A stretch of DNA of 51,969 nucleotides, taken from an uncultured Pseudovibrio sp. GTDB taxonomy: Bacteria > Pseudomonadota > Alphaproteobacteria > Rhizobiales > Stappiaceae. The position numbers and the translations under genes are program-made. Each line of letters opens with the position of its first letter. Position 1 is the stretch's first letter. The notes under the pieces are model-generated. The model was not told the DNA's origin. It worked only from the letters and a program-made list of their open reading frames with translations, and did not search any database. The stretch spans positions 1 through 51,969 of the forward strand of contig CANMBS010000037.1 in NCBI GenBank assembly GCA_947496145.1, given 5' to 3'. This document shows positions 7,655 through 15,887 of the stretch, piece after piece.

Positions 7655-8440
7655 TTATTCGCGATTGCCGAACAGGGACAGCAGCATGATGAACAGGTTG
7701 ATGAAGTCCAGATACAGACGCAGAGCGCCCATGATGGCTTTTTTGCCTGCTACGTCGCTGTCATCATAGGACGCATACATTTCCTTGATCTGCTGAGTGT
7801 CGTAGGCGGTGAGGCCCGCGAATACCAGAACACCAATCACGGAGATTGCGAACTGAAGTGCAGAAGATTCAATGAACAGGTTGACCAGAGACGCGATAAT
7901 GATGCCGATCAGGCCCATGAACAGGAAGGAACCCCAACCGGAGAGGTTCTTCTTGGTGGTGTAGCCGTAAAGGCTCAGCGCGCCAAAGGAAGCTGCGGAG
8001 ATGAAGAATACACGTGCAATGGAGTTGCCTGTGTAAACAAGGAAGATGGATGAGAGAGAGATACCCATCAGTGCGGCGAAGCCCCAGAAGGCGATCTGTG
8101 CACCGGATACGCTCATCTTATGGATGCGTGCGCTTAGGAAGAACACGAAACCAAGTGGTGCCAGCATCACAACCCAGCGCAGTGGGCTGGTGTACAGTGC
8201 TACGCCGAGGCTGGTGAGGTATTCACCTTCACGCAGCTGAGCTGCTGCCATGGAAACATCAGTTGTTGTTGCTGCCATGGATGTGAGCAGTGCAAGAACG
8301 CCGGTGATTGCAACACCAATTGCCATGTAGTTGTAAACGCGAAGCATGTAGGCGCGCAGACCAGCGTCAAATGCGGCTGCATTGGCATGAGAGCCAGCCA
8401 TTCCATACCGCGTAGATTTATTGCGGTCGAAGGTCGCCAT
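7655..8440 (-). CDS. ybhL: Bax inhibitor-1/YccA family membrane protein (YbhL-like)
   Basis: 261 aa with seven hydrophobic segments and the family's charged last part (AYDTQQIKEMYASYDDSDVA then a final membrane segment ending in FGNRE). BI-1 family proteins are inner-membrane proteins proposed to be pH-gated calcium leak channels or regulators of membrane proteases (YccA with FtsH). The ATG is preceded by GAGAGG. It is a single-gene unit with its own terminator and a structured leader upstream, described separately. Confidence 0.9.
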   Translation of the reverse strand: MATFDRNKSTRYGMAGSHANAAAFDAGLRAYMLRVYNYMAIGVAITGVLALLTSMAATTTDVSMAAAQLREGEYLTSLGVALYTSPLRWVVMLAPLGFVFFLSARIHKMSVSGAQIAFWGFAALMGISLSSIFLVYTGNSIARVFFISAASFGALSLYGYTTKKNLSGWGSFLFMGLIGIIIASLVNLFIESSALQFAISVIGVLVFAGLTAYDTQQIKEMYASYDDSDVAGKKAIMGALRLYLDFINLFIMLLSLFGNRE

Positions 8441-8460
8441 GAGGATCCTCTCTCTTGTTA

Positions 8461-8513
8461 AACTCGTATGTACTGTTCAGCCACGCCAAACAGCTCGGGG
8501 CATTGCCCGAGTT
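8461..8513 (-). ncRNA. Structured leader, candidate ybhL RNA motif
   Basis: In the minus-strand 5' UTR of ybhL, three sets of complementary arms occur: CTCGGG (8494-8499) with CCCGAG (8506-8511), closing a hairpin; CTGTT (8473-8477) with AACAG (8489-8493); and an outer pairing AACTCG (8461-8466) with CGAGTT (8508-8513) that competes with the first hairpin. A ybhL motif upstream of BI-1 genes in alphaproteobacteria is established (the group of motifs found with SAM-II, speF, suhB and serC). Position, gene and compact structure fit; I could not align it to the covariance model. The likely transcription start is near 8518, right at the edge of the structure. Confidence 0.6.
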
Positions 8514-8524
8514 ACATATCAGCA

Positions 8525-8553
8525 AATATGGTAGGAAAAAGGGCTTAAGACAA
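8525..8553 (-). promoter_or_regulatory. Predicted sigma-70 promoter of ybhL
   Basis: On the minus strand, TTGTCT (8548-8553) and CATATT (8525-8530) are separated by exactly 17 bases. The start would fall about seven bases downstream, placing the structured leader at the 5' end of the message. Confidence 0.55.
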
Positions 8554-8722
8554 GAGCGGGGCCTGCGGATTTTTTGAAAATCGGGCCTGGAGGGAAGGTC
8601 TTTTGGTATAAAACTGGTAAAACCGCCGCTGATTATTAATGAATGGTAATGTTCTAGTGCCGATAAAACCTTAGGTGGGAAAGAGAAGCATTTATTTGTT
8701 AATTTATAATCCTGCGAGATGT

Positions 8723-8766
8723 GGGCTGCACAAACCTTCGAGAAAGGGTTTTACTTTGTGCAGCCC
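8723..8766 (-). terminator. Strong hairpin after the ABC permease gene
   Basis: Perfect 12-bp inverted repeat GGGCTGCACAAA (8723-8734) / TTTGTGCAGCCC (8755-8766), loop 20 bases, just past the stop of the minus-strand permease gene. No T-run follows on the minus strand, so it may be a mRNA 3' end stabiliser as much as an intrinsic terminator. The remaining bases between here and the ybhL promoter (8554-8722) show nothing further. Confidence 0.55.
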
Positions 8767-8773
8767 GCGAGTT

Positions 8774-11347
8774 TTACAGGTTTCGAAGAACTGGAGCTGG
8801 TTTTTCTCCAAGTACCTTCCATGTTCCCAGAAGACCAAAGCCAACTGTGAAGATGAGTGCTCCCAGAATCGATGCAACTGCTGTGACCGGAAGCAATGTG
8901 AAAGCTCCGTCCATCACGCCTGTAATGACGAAGTAAGCTGCCAGCGACCCGGCGAACAGGGCGAAGATTGCAGTGGTGCCGCCCAGTATGAGGTATTCCA
9001 TCACATAGGCTTTGATGAGCCGTCTGCGTGTTGCGCCGAGTGTCTTCAGGATCACTGCATCATAAATGCGGCTTTGGTGGCCAGCCGCCAATGCTCCTGC
9101 CAGCACCAGCACACTTGCAAGCAGGGTGATGGAGGACGCGCCCCGGATGGCCCATGCCAGTTGTCCGACCAGCTCATTCACCTGTGCTATGGCGTCTTTC
9201 ACGCGGATGGACGTAACAGTTGGGAAGGCTTGTGTGATGTCCTTCAACAGGTCCAGCTCTTGCTGAAGCGTTGCGTCGCCTTCCCAGCCAACTGTCGCCA
9301 GATGGGTGTGCGGTGCCCCGGCAAAGGTGTTGGGTGAGAAGATCATCACGAAGTTGATGGACATGCTTTCCCAGTCCACCGTGCGGAAATTGGCAATTTT
9401 TGCGGTGATCTTACGGCCCAGAACGTTGACGGTGACTGTATCACCAACCTTCAGGCCCAGCTCGCGGGCATTGTCATCCGAGAAGGAGACAAGAGGCTCG
9501 CCGCTGTAGTCCTTCGGCCACCATGTGCCTGCTGTGATTGTGGAGTTTTCTGGCAGGGTTGCTGAATAAGTGATGCCTCTGTCTCCGCGCAAGATCCACT
9601 CTGCTTCTGCTGGAGCCGGGTAATCGGCTGCGGGGATGCCTTTCAGAGAGACGATGTGTCCGCGTAACATTGGCACAGCGTTGAATTCTGAGCCTTTGGC
9701 TTTTTCTGCCACGAAGGACCGGAAAGCGTCTTTTTCATGGTTCTGGATGTCTACGAAGAAGAAGCTTGGGGCTTGTTCCTGCGCAGCCTGATTAAGATCG
9801 CGGCGCAGGTTCCCATCAATGAGTGCAAGGGCGACCAGCAAGGACAGGCCAAGGCCGAGGGAGAGGACGACAGACGAGGTAAGAGCGCCGGGGCGGTAGA
9901 TGTTTGTTATTGCCAGACGTAACTCGGTTGAGCGCACTGCTGGTACTTTACGAGCTGCGGCCATGATGAGGCGGGCAACGACGATAAGCAGCAAATATGT
10001 GGCTGCACATGCACCGATGAAGATCATGGCGATGGTCTTATCGTAGGCCATTACAAGCGCGAGACCTGCAAGCAGAACCAGTGTTAGGGCAGCGCCAGCG
10101 ATATAGAGCGGTTTTGGATAGCGGCTGCGGGTACTGACTTCATCCCGGAACAGCACAGTGGGTGCAATGTCATGTGCTCTGCCCAGCGGCCAAAGAGCAA
10201 AAGCCAGAGCAGTGAGATAGCCGTAGGCCATGCCCAGCAGGAGTTGAAGCGGGTAGACGGCTTGCACGGCGTTGATGGGCAAAATGGATTGCAGAGCTGC
10301 CATAGCGACCAGTGGGATCATCGCGCCAAGGACCATGCCAATGATAATGCTGATGGTCGCAAGCACCATCATCTGAATAAGGTAGACCTTGAACACGAAG
10401 CCGCCGGACGCTCCGAGGCATTTGAAGCTGGCGATGACTTCCCGGCGGGTGTCCATGTAGCTGCGCACGGCGTTTGCAACCCCGACGCCGCCGACCACAA
10501 GGGAGGTGATGCCGATAAGGGTGAGAAACTGGGCAAAGCGCTGGATGTTGCGTTGCAGGCTTGGGGCTGCTTCAAGTTTGGAGCGGATGCGCCATCCTGC
10601 ATTTGGGAAGAGTTCGTTTGTTTGGGCAATGGCTTGCTGCAACTGCTCTTCTGGCACATTGCCACCCATGTTAACACGGTAGCGGTGGTTGATGAGCGAG
10701 CCGGGCTGGATGAGGCCGGTATCTTGCAGTGCTTCCTGAGAGATAAGCAGGCGGGGGCCGACTGTCATTCCGGAGGAAAGCTTGTCTGGTTCCAGCTCGA
10801 TTGTATCAGCGATACGGAACTGAGTTTTGCCGACGGAGACTTGGTCGCCAACTTCGAGGCCGAGGCGGGCAAGTAAGGCAAGCTCTGCAACGGCATTGCG
10901 CAGACCATCGGTTCTGGCGTTGATGGTCGTTTGCAGGTCTTTGCCGGAGGTGAGGTCAAAATTGCCAATGAGGGGGTAAGGATCATCGACCGCCTTCAGC
11001 TCTACCAGTGTCTGATTGCCCGCTGTTTCTGTACGGGCCATGGCGCGGAGACTGGAGACTTTGGAGAGCTTGCCCATGCTTTGCAGGTGGGCAAGCTGAT
11101 CGGGGGTGGCTTCCTGGTGGATCAGTGAGAAGGAGAGATCACCACCCAGAATGGCCTGTCCTTCTGCTGTAATGCCTTCGGTGAGTGCACGGGAGAAAGA
11201 GGCTACGCCAGCAATTGCGGCAACGCCGAGTGCGATACAGGCGATGAAGACGTAAAAGCCTTTAAGGCCACCGCGCATTTCGCGCAGAGCGAAGCGGACG
11301 GCAAGGCCGAAACCGGGTTGGAAACCGTTGGTGCTGGATTGACTCAT
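8774..11347 (-). CDS. ybbP: ABC transporter permease, FtsX-like (YbbP family)
   Basis: 857 aa large permease with duplicated FtsX-type modules: an N-terminal membrane helix (about residues 31-52), a long periplasmic part, a group of helices in the middle, a second periplasmic part and three C-terminal helices ending in ILGALIFTVGFGLLGTW. Size and layout match YbbP (predicted lipid or lysophospholipid-related exporter or MacB-like mechanotransmission permease). The ATG overlaps the stop of the ATPase gene as ATGA (11344-11347), so the two are translationally coupled. It is next to ybbA and divergent from tesA exactly as in enterobacteria. The substrate is not established. Confidence 0.9.
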   Translation of the reverse strand: MSQSSTNGFQPGFGLAVRFALREMRGGLKGFYVFIACIALGVAAIAGVASFSRALTEGITAEGQAILGGDLSFSLIHQEATPDQLAHLQSMGKLSKVSSLRAMARTETAGNQTLVELKAVDDPYPLIGNFDLTSGKDLQTTINARTDGLRNAVAELALLARLGLEVGDQVSVGKTQFRIADTIELEPDKLSSGMTVGPRLLISQEALQDTGLIQPGSLINHRYRVNMGGNVPEEQLQQAIAQTNELFPNAGWRIRSKLEAAPSLQRNIQRFAQFLTLIGITSLVVGGVGVANAVRSYMDTRREVIASFKCLGASGGFVFKVYLIQMMVLATISIIIGMVLGAMIPLVAMAALQSILPINAVQAVYPLQLLLGMAYGYLTALAFALWPLGRAHDIAPTVLFRDEVSTRSRYPKPLYIAGAALTLVLLAGLALVMAYDKTIAMIFIGACAATYLLLIVVARLIMAAARKVPAVRSTELRLAITNIYRPGALTSSVVLSLGLGLSLLVALALIDGNLRRDLNQAAQEQAPSFFFVDIQNHEKDAFRSFVAEKAKGSEFNAVPMLRGHIVSLKGIPAADYPAPAEAEWILRGDRGITYSATLPENSTITAGTWWPKDYSGEPLVSFSDDNARELGLKVGDTVTVNVLGRKITAKIANFRTVDWESMSINFVMIFSPNTFAGAPHTHLATVGWEGDATLQQELDLLKDITQAFPTVTSIRVKDAIAQVNELVGQLAWAIRGASSITLLASVLVLAGALAAGHQSRIYDAVILKTLGATRRRLIKAYVMEYLILGGTTAIFALFAGSLAAYFVITGVMDGAFTLLPVTAVASILGALIFTVGFGLLGTWKVLGEKPAPVLRNL

Positions 11348-12051
11348 TGGGCGCGAGCCTCACGCACTGGAGTGGCTTCTTCGTCAATGGTGCCGGAGTG
11401 CACGCGGATTTTACGCTGACAACGATCTGCCAGTGACGGGTCGTGAGTAACGAGCACGAGGGTGGTGTTCTTACGTTCCTGAGCTGCAAACATGAGTTCG
11501 ATGATTTGCTCGCCAGTGGTTTCATCCAGATTTCCGGTTGGCTCGTCTGCGATGAGGATTTCAGGGTTGGTGACGAGGGCACGGGCCACCGCAACACGTT
11601 GTTGCTCTCCGCCAGAAAGCTGGGTTGGATAGTGCTGGAGGCGATGACTGAGGCCGACGGCTTCCAGTTCTTCTTTAGCGCGTTCAAAGGCTTTGGGATC
11701 GCCAGATAGCTCCAGCGGAACCGCGACATTCTCCAGAGCGGTCATATTGGGGACCAGATGGAAGGACTGGAAGATGATGCCAACGTTCTGACCGCGAAAG
11801 CGAGCAAGCTCGTCTTCGTTCATGGAGCCAAGTTCGTGCCCTGCGGCTTTCACTAAGCCTTTATCGGAGCGCTCCAGACCTGCCATCACCATTAGCAAAG
11901 TAGATTTACCAGAACCGGAAGGGCCAACGAGACCGACACTTTCGCCATTGTAAATAGTAAGGTCGATGCCCTTCAGAATATGGGTACGGCCTGCGCCATG
12001 CCCAAGGCTGAGGTGAACACCGCTTAACTCCAATGCCGGATTATCTGTCAT
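11344..12051 (-). CDS. ybbA: ABC transporter ATP-binding protein (YbbA family)
   Basis: 235 aa from the ATG at 12051 (ribosome site AAGGTGG); the frame runs on to 12147 but that extension is basic and not conserved-looking. Walker [10 protein letters not shown] at residues 43-51, Q-loop in [18 protein letters not shown], signature LSGGEQQR, Walker [13 protein letters not shown] and switch His in LVTHD. It is of the LolD/MacB subgroup. Forms an operon with the permease (4-base overlap) and should energise it at the inner membrane. Confidence 0.93.
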   Translation of the reverse strand: MTDNPALELSGVHLSLGHGAGRTHILKGIDLTIYNGESVGLVGPSGSGKSTLLMVMAGLERSDKGLVKAAGHELGSMNEDELARFRGQNVGIIFQSFHLVPNMTALENVAVPLELSGDPKAFERAKEELEAVGLSHRLQHYPTQLSGGEQQRVAVARALVTNPEILIADEPTGNLDETTGEQIIELMFAAQERKNTTLVLVTHDPSLADRCQRKIRVHSGTIDEEATPVREARAQ

Positions 12052-12256
12052 TCTTCCACCTTCTTGCAATTTGCGTTCAAACTGCTTCAATCTCTTGTTC
12101 TGGCGCGAACTCTCATCCTCAAACCAACGGTTTTGCTTTGGGACCACGCACTATAATAAAATGGTTCGTCGCTCTTGTCGCAGGCGTACATTGGGAGCAT
12201 ATGGGTAGGGTAAGTTGCATCGTCCAGCTCAGTTTTTAAAAAACTAAGGTATTAGA
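12052..12256. promoter_or_regulatory. Divergent promoter region ybbA / tesA
   Basis: About 205 bases between the ATG codons of the ABC operon (minus) and the esterase (plus). Both promoters must lie here; no hexamer pair stands out enough to name. Confidence 0.35.
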
Positions 12257-12937
12257 ATGTACAGATCACAAAAAGTTGAGGCGCAATCTGGTGTACTGCG
12301 GTTTTTCAGCGGAGCCGTTGTGGCGCTGGGCCTTGCATTTTCTGGTGTATCTGCCGGGTATGCGCAGGATGGTGCTGAGCCTGTGAAACTGGTTGCTTTT
12401 GGTGACAGTCTGACCGCTGGCTACCAGCTGCCCCCTGAAGATGCATTTCCTGTACAGCTTGAAAAAGCTCTGCTTGCCAAGGGGTATAAGGTGAATGTGG
12501 TGAATGCCGGGGTTTCTGGTGATACCACCTCAGGTGGCCTTTCGCGGCTGGACTGGTCCGTCGGTGATGATGTGGACGGCGTTATTCTTGAGCTGGGTGC
12601 AAATGATGCCTTACGAGGGCTACCACCTGAAACGGCCCGCAAAAATCTGGATAGTATGCTGGAGCAGCTTGGGGCACGTGGTATTCCGGTGTTGCTTGCC
12701 GGAATGATGGCACCTCCCAATCTGGGGGAGCAATACGGACGAGCTTTTAACAGCATGTATGGTGAGCTGGCAGAGAAGCACGGCGTGTTGCTTTATCCCT
12801 TCTTTCTGGATGGGGTTGTTGCAGACCCTCGATTAAATCTGGGGGATGGTATGCATCCGACTGGTGAGGGGGTGGCGATTATTGTCGAAAAAATCCTGCC
12901 GTCCGTTGAATTGCTCATGGAACAAACTAAATCTTGA
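12257..12937 (+). CDS. tesA: Arylesterase / multifunctional acyl-CoA thioesterase I (GDSL/SGNH)
   Basis: 226 aa with a signal peptide cleaved near AGYA|QD (residue 36), so periplasmic. SGNH blocks: VAFGDSLTAGYQLP (Ser51 nucleophile), NAGVSGDTTSGG (Gly block), LELGANDALRG (Asn block) and DGMHPTGEG (Asp/His). This is the TesA/lysophospholipase L1 pattern; enzymes of this type hydrolyse acyl-thioesters, lysophospholipids and aryl esters. Divergent from ybbA-ybbP, an arrangement conserved across Proteobacteria that hints that the ABC transporter and the esterase handle related lipids. Confidence 0.93.
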   Translation: MYRSQKVEAQSGVLRFFSGAVVALGLAFSGVSAGYAQDGAEPVKLVAFGDSLTAGYQLPPEDAFPVQLEKALLAKGYKVNVVNAGVSGDTTSGGLSRLDWSVGDDVDGVILELGANDALRGLPPETARKNLDSMLEQLGARGIPVLLAGMMAPPNLGEQYGRAFNSMYGELAEKHGVLLYPFFLDGVVADPRLNLGDGMHPTGEGVAIIVEKILPSVELLMEQTKS

Positions 12938-13006
12938 GAGCTTGCACGCTATAGCCGGACAGGCATTGGAATAAGTGCAGCAATAAGCTGCAATTACGGG
13001 GAATAA

Positions 13007-14059
13007 ATGGAATATCGGAAGTTGGGTCGTACGGGCCTTAATGTATCCAGTATCTGCCTTGGCACGATGACATGGGGCGAGCAAAATACTGAAGCTGAGG
13101 GTCATGCTCAAATGGATTATGCCGTTGAGCAGGGCATCAATTTCTTTGATACGGCAGAACTTTACTCGATTCCACCGAAACCGGAAACCAAGGGACGGAC
13201 CGAGGAAATTATCGGGACCTGGTTTAAGAAGAACAACAATCGCGACAAGATTGTTCTGGCAACGAAGGTGACTGGCCGTTCTGTTCAGGACTGGCACCGG
13301 GAAGATGGGTCAACCAGTCAGCTTTCCCGCGCTCAGATCATGGAAGCGGTTGACGGTAGCCTGAAGCGTTTGCAGACGGATTATATTGATCTTTACCAGC
13401 TTCACTGGCCAGACAGAAATGTGTCCGCCTTCGGTTCTGTCAGTACGATCTGGAAAGATGTTGATCCGGTTGAAGATGAGAATGCGATCCACGAAACGCT
13501 GGAGGTTCTGCAGGAGCTGGTGAAGGCTGGTAAGGTTCGTCATGTTGGCCTTTCCAACGAAAGCCCATGGGGTACCATGAAGTTCGTGCAGGAGGCTGAA
13601 GCGCGTGGTTTGCCGCGTGTCGCTTCTATCCAGAATGCCTATTCACTGGTGAACCGCCTGTTTGAAGTGGGCGGGGCTGAGATTGCGCATCGTGAAGACG
13701 TTGGTTTGCTGGCATACTCCTCGCTTGCTCAGGGTTATCTGACTGGCAAATACCGCAATGGCGCGTTGCCTTATGGAGCGCGTAAGACCTTGTTTAAGCG
13801 TCTTGGACGCTATGAGAGGCTGTTTGGGCAGAAAGCAATTGATGCATATTGTGATCTGGCTGCGGAGCTGGGGATTGACCCGTCCGTGATGGCGCTTGCT
13901 TTTGCTCATACTCGTTCGTTCACAACCTCTGTGATTATTGGCGCGACCAATATGGAGCAGCTGGCTACAGATATTAGTGCGGCGGACTTTGAGGTGAGTG
14001 AGGAGCTTGAAGAGCGGATTAACGAAATCCACCTGCAATACACCAATCCATGCCCGTGA
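13007..14059 (+). CDS. Aldo/keto reductase (Tas-like)
   Basis: 350 aa. TIM-barrel NADPH-dependent oxidoreductase with the AKR tetrad visible: Asp and Tyr in INFFDTAELY, Lys in IVLATKVTG and His in LYQLHWPDR; NADPH-binding end with SVIIGATNMEQL. The insert after DTAELYSIPP and the length match the Tas/YgdS subgroup. The ATG at 13007 has GGGGA upstream. Physiological substrate unknown; E. coli Tas suppresses a prephenate-related tyrosine requirement. Confidence 0.92.
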   Translation: MEYRKLGRTGLNVSSICLGTMTWGEQNTEAEGHAQMDYAVEQGINFFDTAELYSIPPKPETKGRTEEIIGTWFKKNNNRDKIVLATKVTGRSVQDWHREDGSTSQLSRAQIMEAVDGSLKRLQTDYIDLYQLHWPDRNVSAFGSVSTIWKDVDPVEDENAIHETLEVLQELVKAGKVRHVGLSNESPWGTMKFVQEAEARGLPRVASIQNAYSLVNRLFEVGGAEIAHREDVGLLAYSSLAQGYLTGKYRNGALPYGARKTLFKRLGRYERLFGQKAIDAYCDLAAELGIDPSVMALAFAHTRSFTTSVIIGATNMEQLATDISAADFEVSEELEERINEIHLQYTNPCP

Positions 14060-14096
14060 CAGGCGGCTGAGCTGTGCTTGTTTGCCTAAGTTTGAA

Positions 14097-14128
14097 GAAC
14101 CGGAGCCTTTAAAGGGCTTCGGTTTTTT
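14097..14128 (+). terminator. Rho-independent terminator after the aldo/keto reductase
   Basis: AACCGGAGCCTTT pairs with AAAGGGCTTCGGTT (one bulge, one G-T) and is followed by seven T residues, 38 bases after the stop codon. Confidence 0.85.
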
Positions 14129-14246
14129 TGCTGTTCAGCATTTGTGTTTGAAAATCCCCCGATCTTCGCAGATTTGTGATTTTCTGCTTGTACTGTGGTG
14201 ACAAACGTGAGCTAATTTATCATCTGCATTAGCGGAGGGTCCTGAT

Positions 14247-14783
14247 ATGCCTCGTCTTTTCACCGGCCTTGAGCTGCCTTCGAGCACAGGGATGATGTTG
14301 AGCCTTATGCGCGGTGGACTGCGCGGCGCTCGTTGGGTTGACCCGGAAAACTACCACATCACATTACGATTTATCGGCGATATTGATGATCGTGTTGCTG
14401 ACGAAATTGCCTATGAACTGGCGCGGGTTCAGCGAGCTCCGATTACCATTAAGCTTACCGGGCTTGGAGCGTTTGGCGGGGCAAAGCCCCATGCGCTCTG
14501 GGCGCGGGTTGAACCAACACAGGAACTGAGTGAGCTGCAAGCTGAGCAGGAACGTATTTTGCAACGGCTGGGCCTGCAGGCAGAGCGACGCAAGTATATG
14601 CCGCATGTCACGCTTGCGCGGTTAAGAGGTACGTCTGCCAGCGAGTTAGCTCATTGGCTTGAAATGCGCGGGGAGTTCTCAGCTCCAGCATTTACAGCGG
14701 GGCGTTTTGTGCTCTTTTCAGCGAAAGCCAGCGTTGGTGGAGGACCGTATCTGGTAGAAGAAAGCTATCCGCTGGCTGCGTAG
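14247..14783 (+). CDS. thpR: RNA 2',3'-cyclic phosphodiesterase (2H family, LigT/ThpR)
   Basis: 178 aa, normal length. Two HxT motifs of the 2H phosphoesterase fold are visible: HITL at residues 37-40 and HVTL in the second half (YMPHVTLARL). Enzymes of this family open 2',3'-cyclic phosphates, or join tRNA halves with a 2'-5' bond in vitro. Start ATG at 14247 has GGAGGG upstream. Single-gene unit. Confidence 0.92.
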   Translation: MPRLFTGLELPSSTGMMLSLMRGGLRGARWVDPENYHITLRFIGDIDDRVADEIAYELARVQRAPITIKLTGLGAFGGAKPHALWARVEPTQELSELQAEQERILQRLGLQAERRKYMPHVTLARLRGTSASELAHWLEMRGEFSAPAFTAGRFVLFSAKASVGGGPYLVEESYPLAA

Positions 14784-14804
14784 TGAAGCGCTCGTGTCAG
14801 CGTA

Positions 14805-15302
14805 TCACTGAAATAATGCGGAAAGCTTTTCCAGTGCCTGAACGCTGTGGTGCTCTATTCTGCGTTTTGTCTGGTGGAGCAGGTGAGAAGCGGATTCTGT
14901 TTTGGTGATCTGGTAGATATCTTTATTCAAAAGAGCGAGGAGTTCATCTAATCCCTGCCGTGGAATGCGAGATTTTACCCCAGTTGCATGGGCGTATTTG
15001 AGAAAGTCGGGTTGAGGCGGGATTATGGTTTCAGCAGCTTTAATGCGAACCCGGATTAGCTGTGGATTTGGCTCGTTGCGTACGGGGTGTGACTTAGGAT
15101 GTATCCGCTTTAATGAAGATTTAGCGGTCGCACGGATGAGCTTGCTTTTTGGAGTAAGTGGCTTCAGTGAGTTGTTTTCTGGTGCGCGAAGCTCCGTCAG
15201 GCCCGAATGAGGTACTGGTACTGACGTGGTCATTGAAGAGCCGACAGAGGGTGGGAGAATTGCTGCAAAAAGGGCGGCTGCAAAAAGAGAGAAACGCGAC
15301 AT
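14805..15302 (-). CDS. Hypothetical secreted protein
   Basis: 165 aa with a short signal peptide (MSRFSLFAAALFAAILPPSVGS) and a basic, Pro/Lys/Ser-rich mature part with a more ordered helical C-terminal third. No cysteines and no recognised domain. AGAGGCG precedes the ATG. Convergent with thpR (22-base gap). Function unknown. Confidence 0.65.
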   Translation of the reverse strand: MSRFSLFAAALFAAILPPSVGSSMTTSVPVPHSGLTELRAPENNSLKPLTPKSKLIRATAKSSLKRIHPKSHPVRNEPNPQLIRVRIKAAETIIPPQPDFLKYAHATGVKSRIPRQGLDELLALLNKDIYQITKTESASHLLHQTKRRIEHHSVQALEKLSALFQ

Positions 15303-15545
15303 GATCGCCTCTAAATAAATATAATTTTAATTAAATTGTAATGAAAATTTGCAAAATGCAACTACTTGATTTGCAGGTGTTGCCGCTAGGTTAATGTCGA
15401 TTACTTATGAGATTAGTCAGATTCAGCAAATTTAGTGAGATGGACTGCTTTGTCACCATCATGACGCCATAGTCCTCGCAGAGATTACCCCTCATGAAAA
15501 CATTGGTGTTTATTCGATGATGCGCTTTAGGCAGAGGGCAAACTG
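15303..15545. other. AT-rich intergenic region
   Basis: About 240 bases, the first 60 very AT-rich, between divergent genes. It should hold promoters for both neighbours; no motif is clear enough to call. Confidence 0.3.
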
Positions 15546-15857
15546 ATGGGTATGGACCGGCTAATTGAACAGCAAATTCGCCGTTCACAGATGAATGGTT
15601 CGATGGATCGGATTGAGGGATCGGGAAAACCTATCCCCAGACGGTCAGGTCTCAATTTTGCTCAGAGTGCGATGATGAGTGTACGGGACTCAGCTGGCGG
15701 AGGCGTGCAAGCAGAGCTTTCGTTACGGCGTGAAATCAATGCACTTGAAGATAAGCTGAAAGCCGCTTCAGGGCAGGAAGCACGCTTTGCCCTACGAAAA
15801 GAGCTTATGGATAAGCGGCTTGAACTTTCGGTTTATGAAGAAGCGCGGCGAAAATAA
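15546..15857 (+). CDS. DUF1992 (DnaJ-C28-like) domain protein
   Basis: 103 aa. The N-terminus has the DUF1992 pattern: LIEQQIRRSQMNGSMDRIEG followed by GSGKPI, then a helical Arg/Glu-rich end. The same domain occurs in the mitochondrial J-protein DNAJC28 without needing a J domain; its function is unsettled. A second ATG two codons in (15552) is an alternative start. Confidence 0.85.
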   Translation: MGMDRLIEQQIRRSQMNGSMDRIEGSGKPIPRRSGLNFAQSAMMSVRDSAGGGVQAELSLRREINALEDKLKAASGQEARFALRKELMDKRLELSVYEEARRK

Positions 15858-15887
15858 CCGCGCTCCTACTTTTTCTCGTCGGAAATC

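Noticed and set aside
7557-8053. Plus-strand frames of 70 and 135 codons across the ybhL terminator and gene.
   Set aside because: They are antisense to the conserved BI-1 protein and include the terminator stem.
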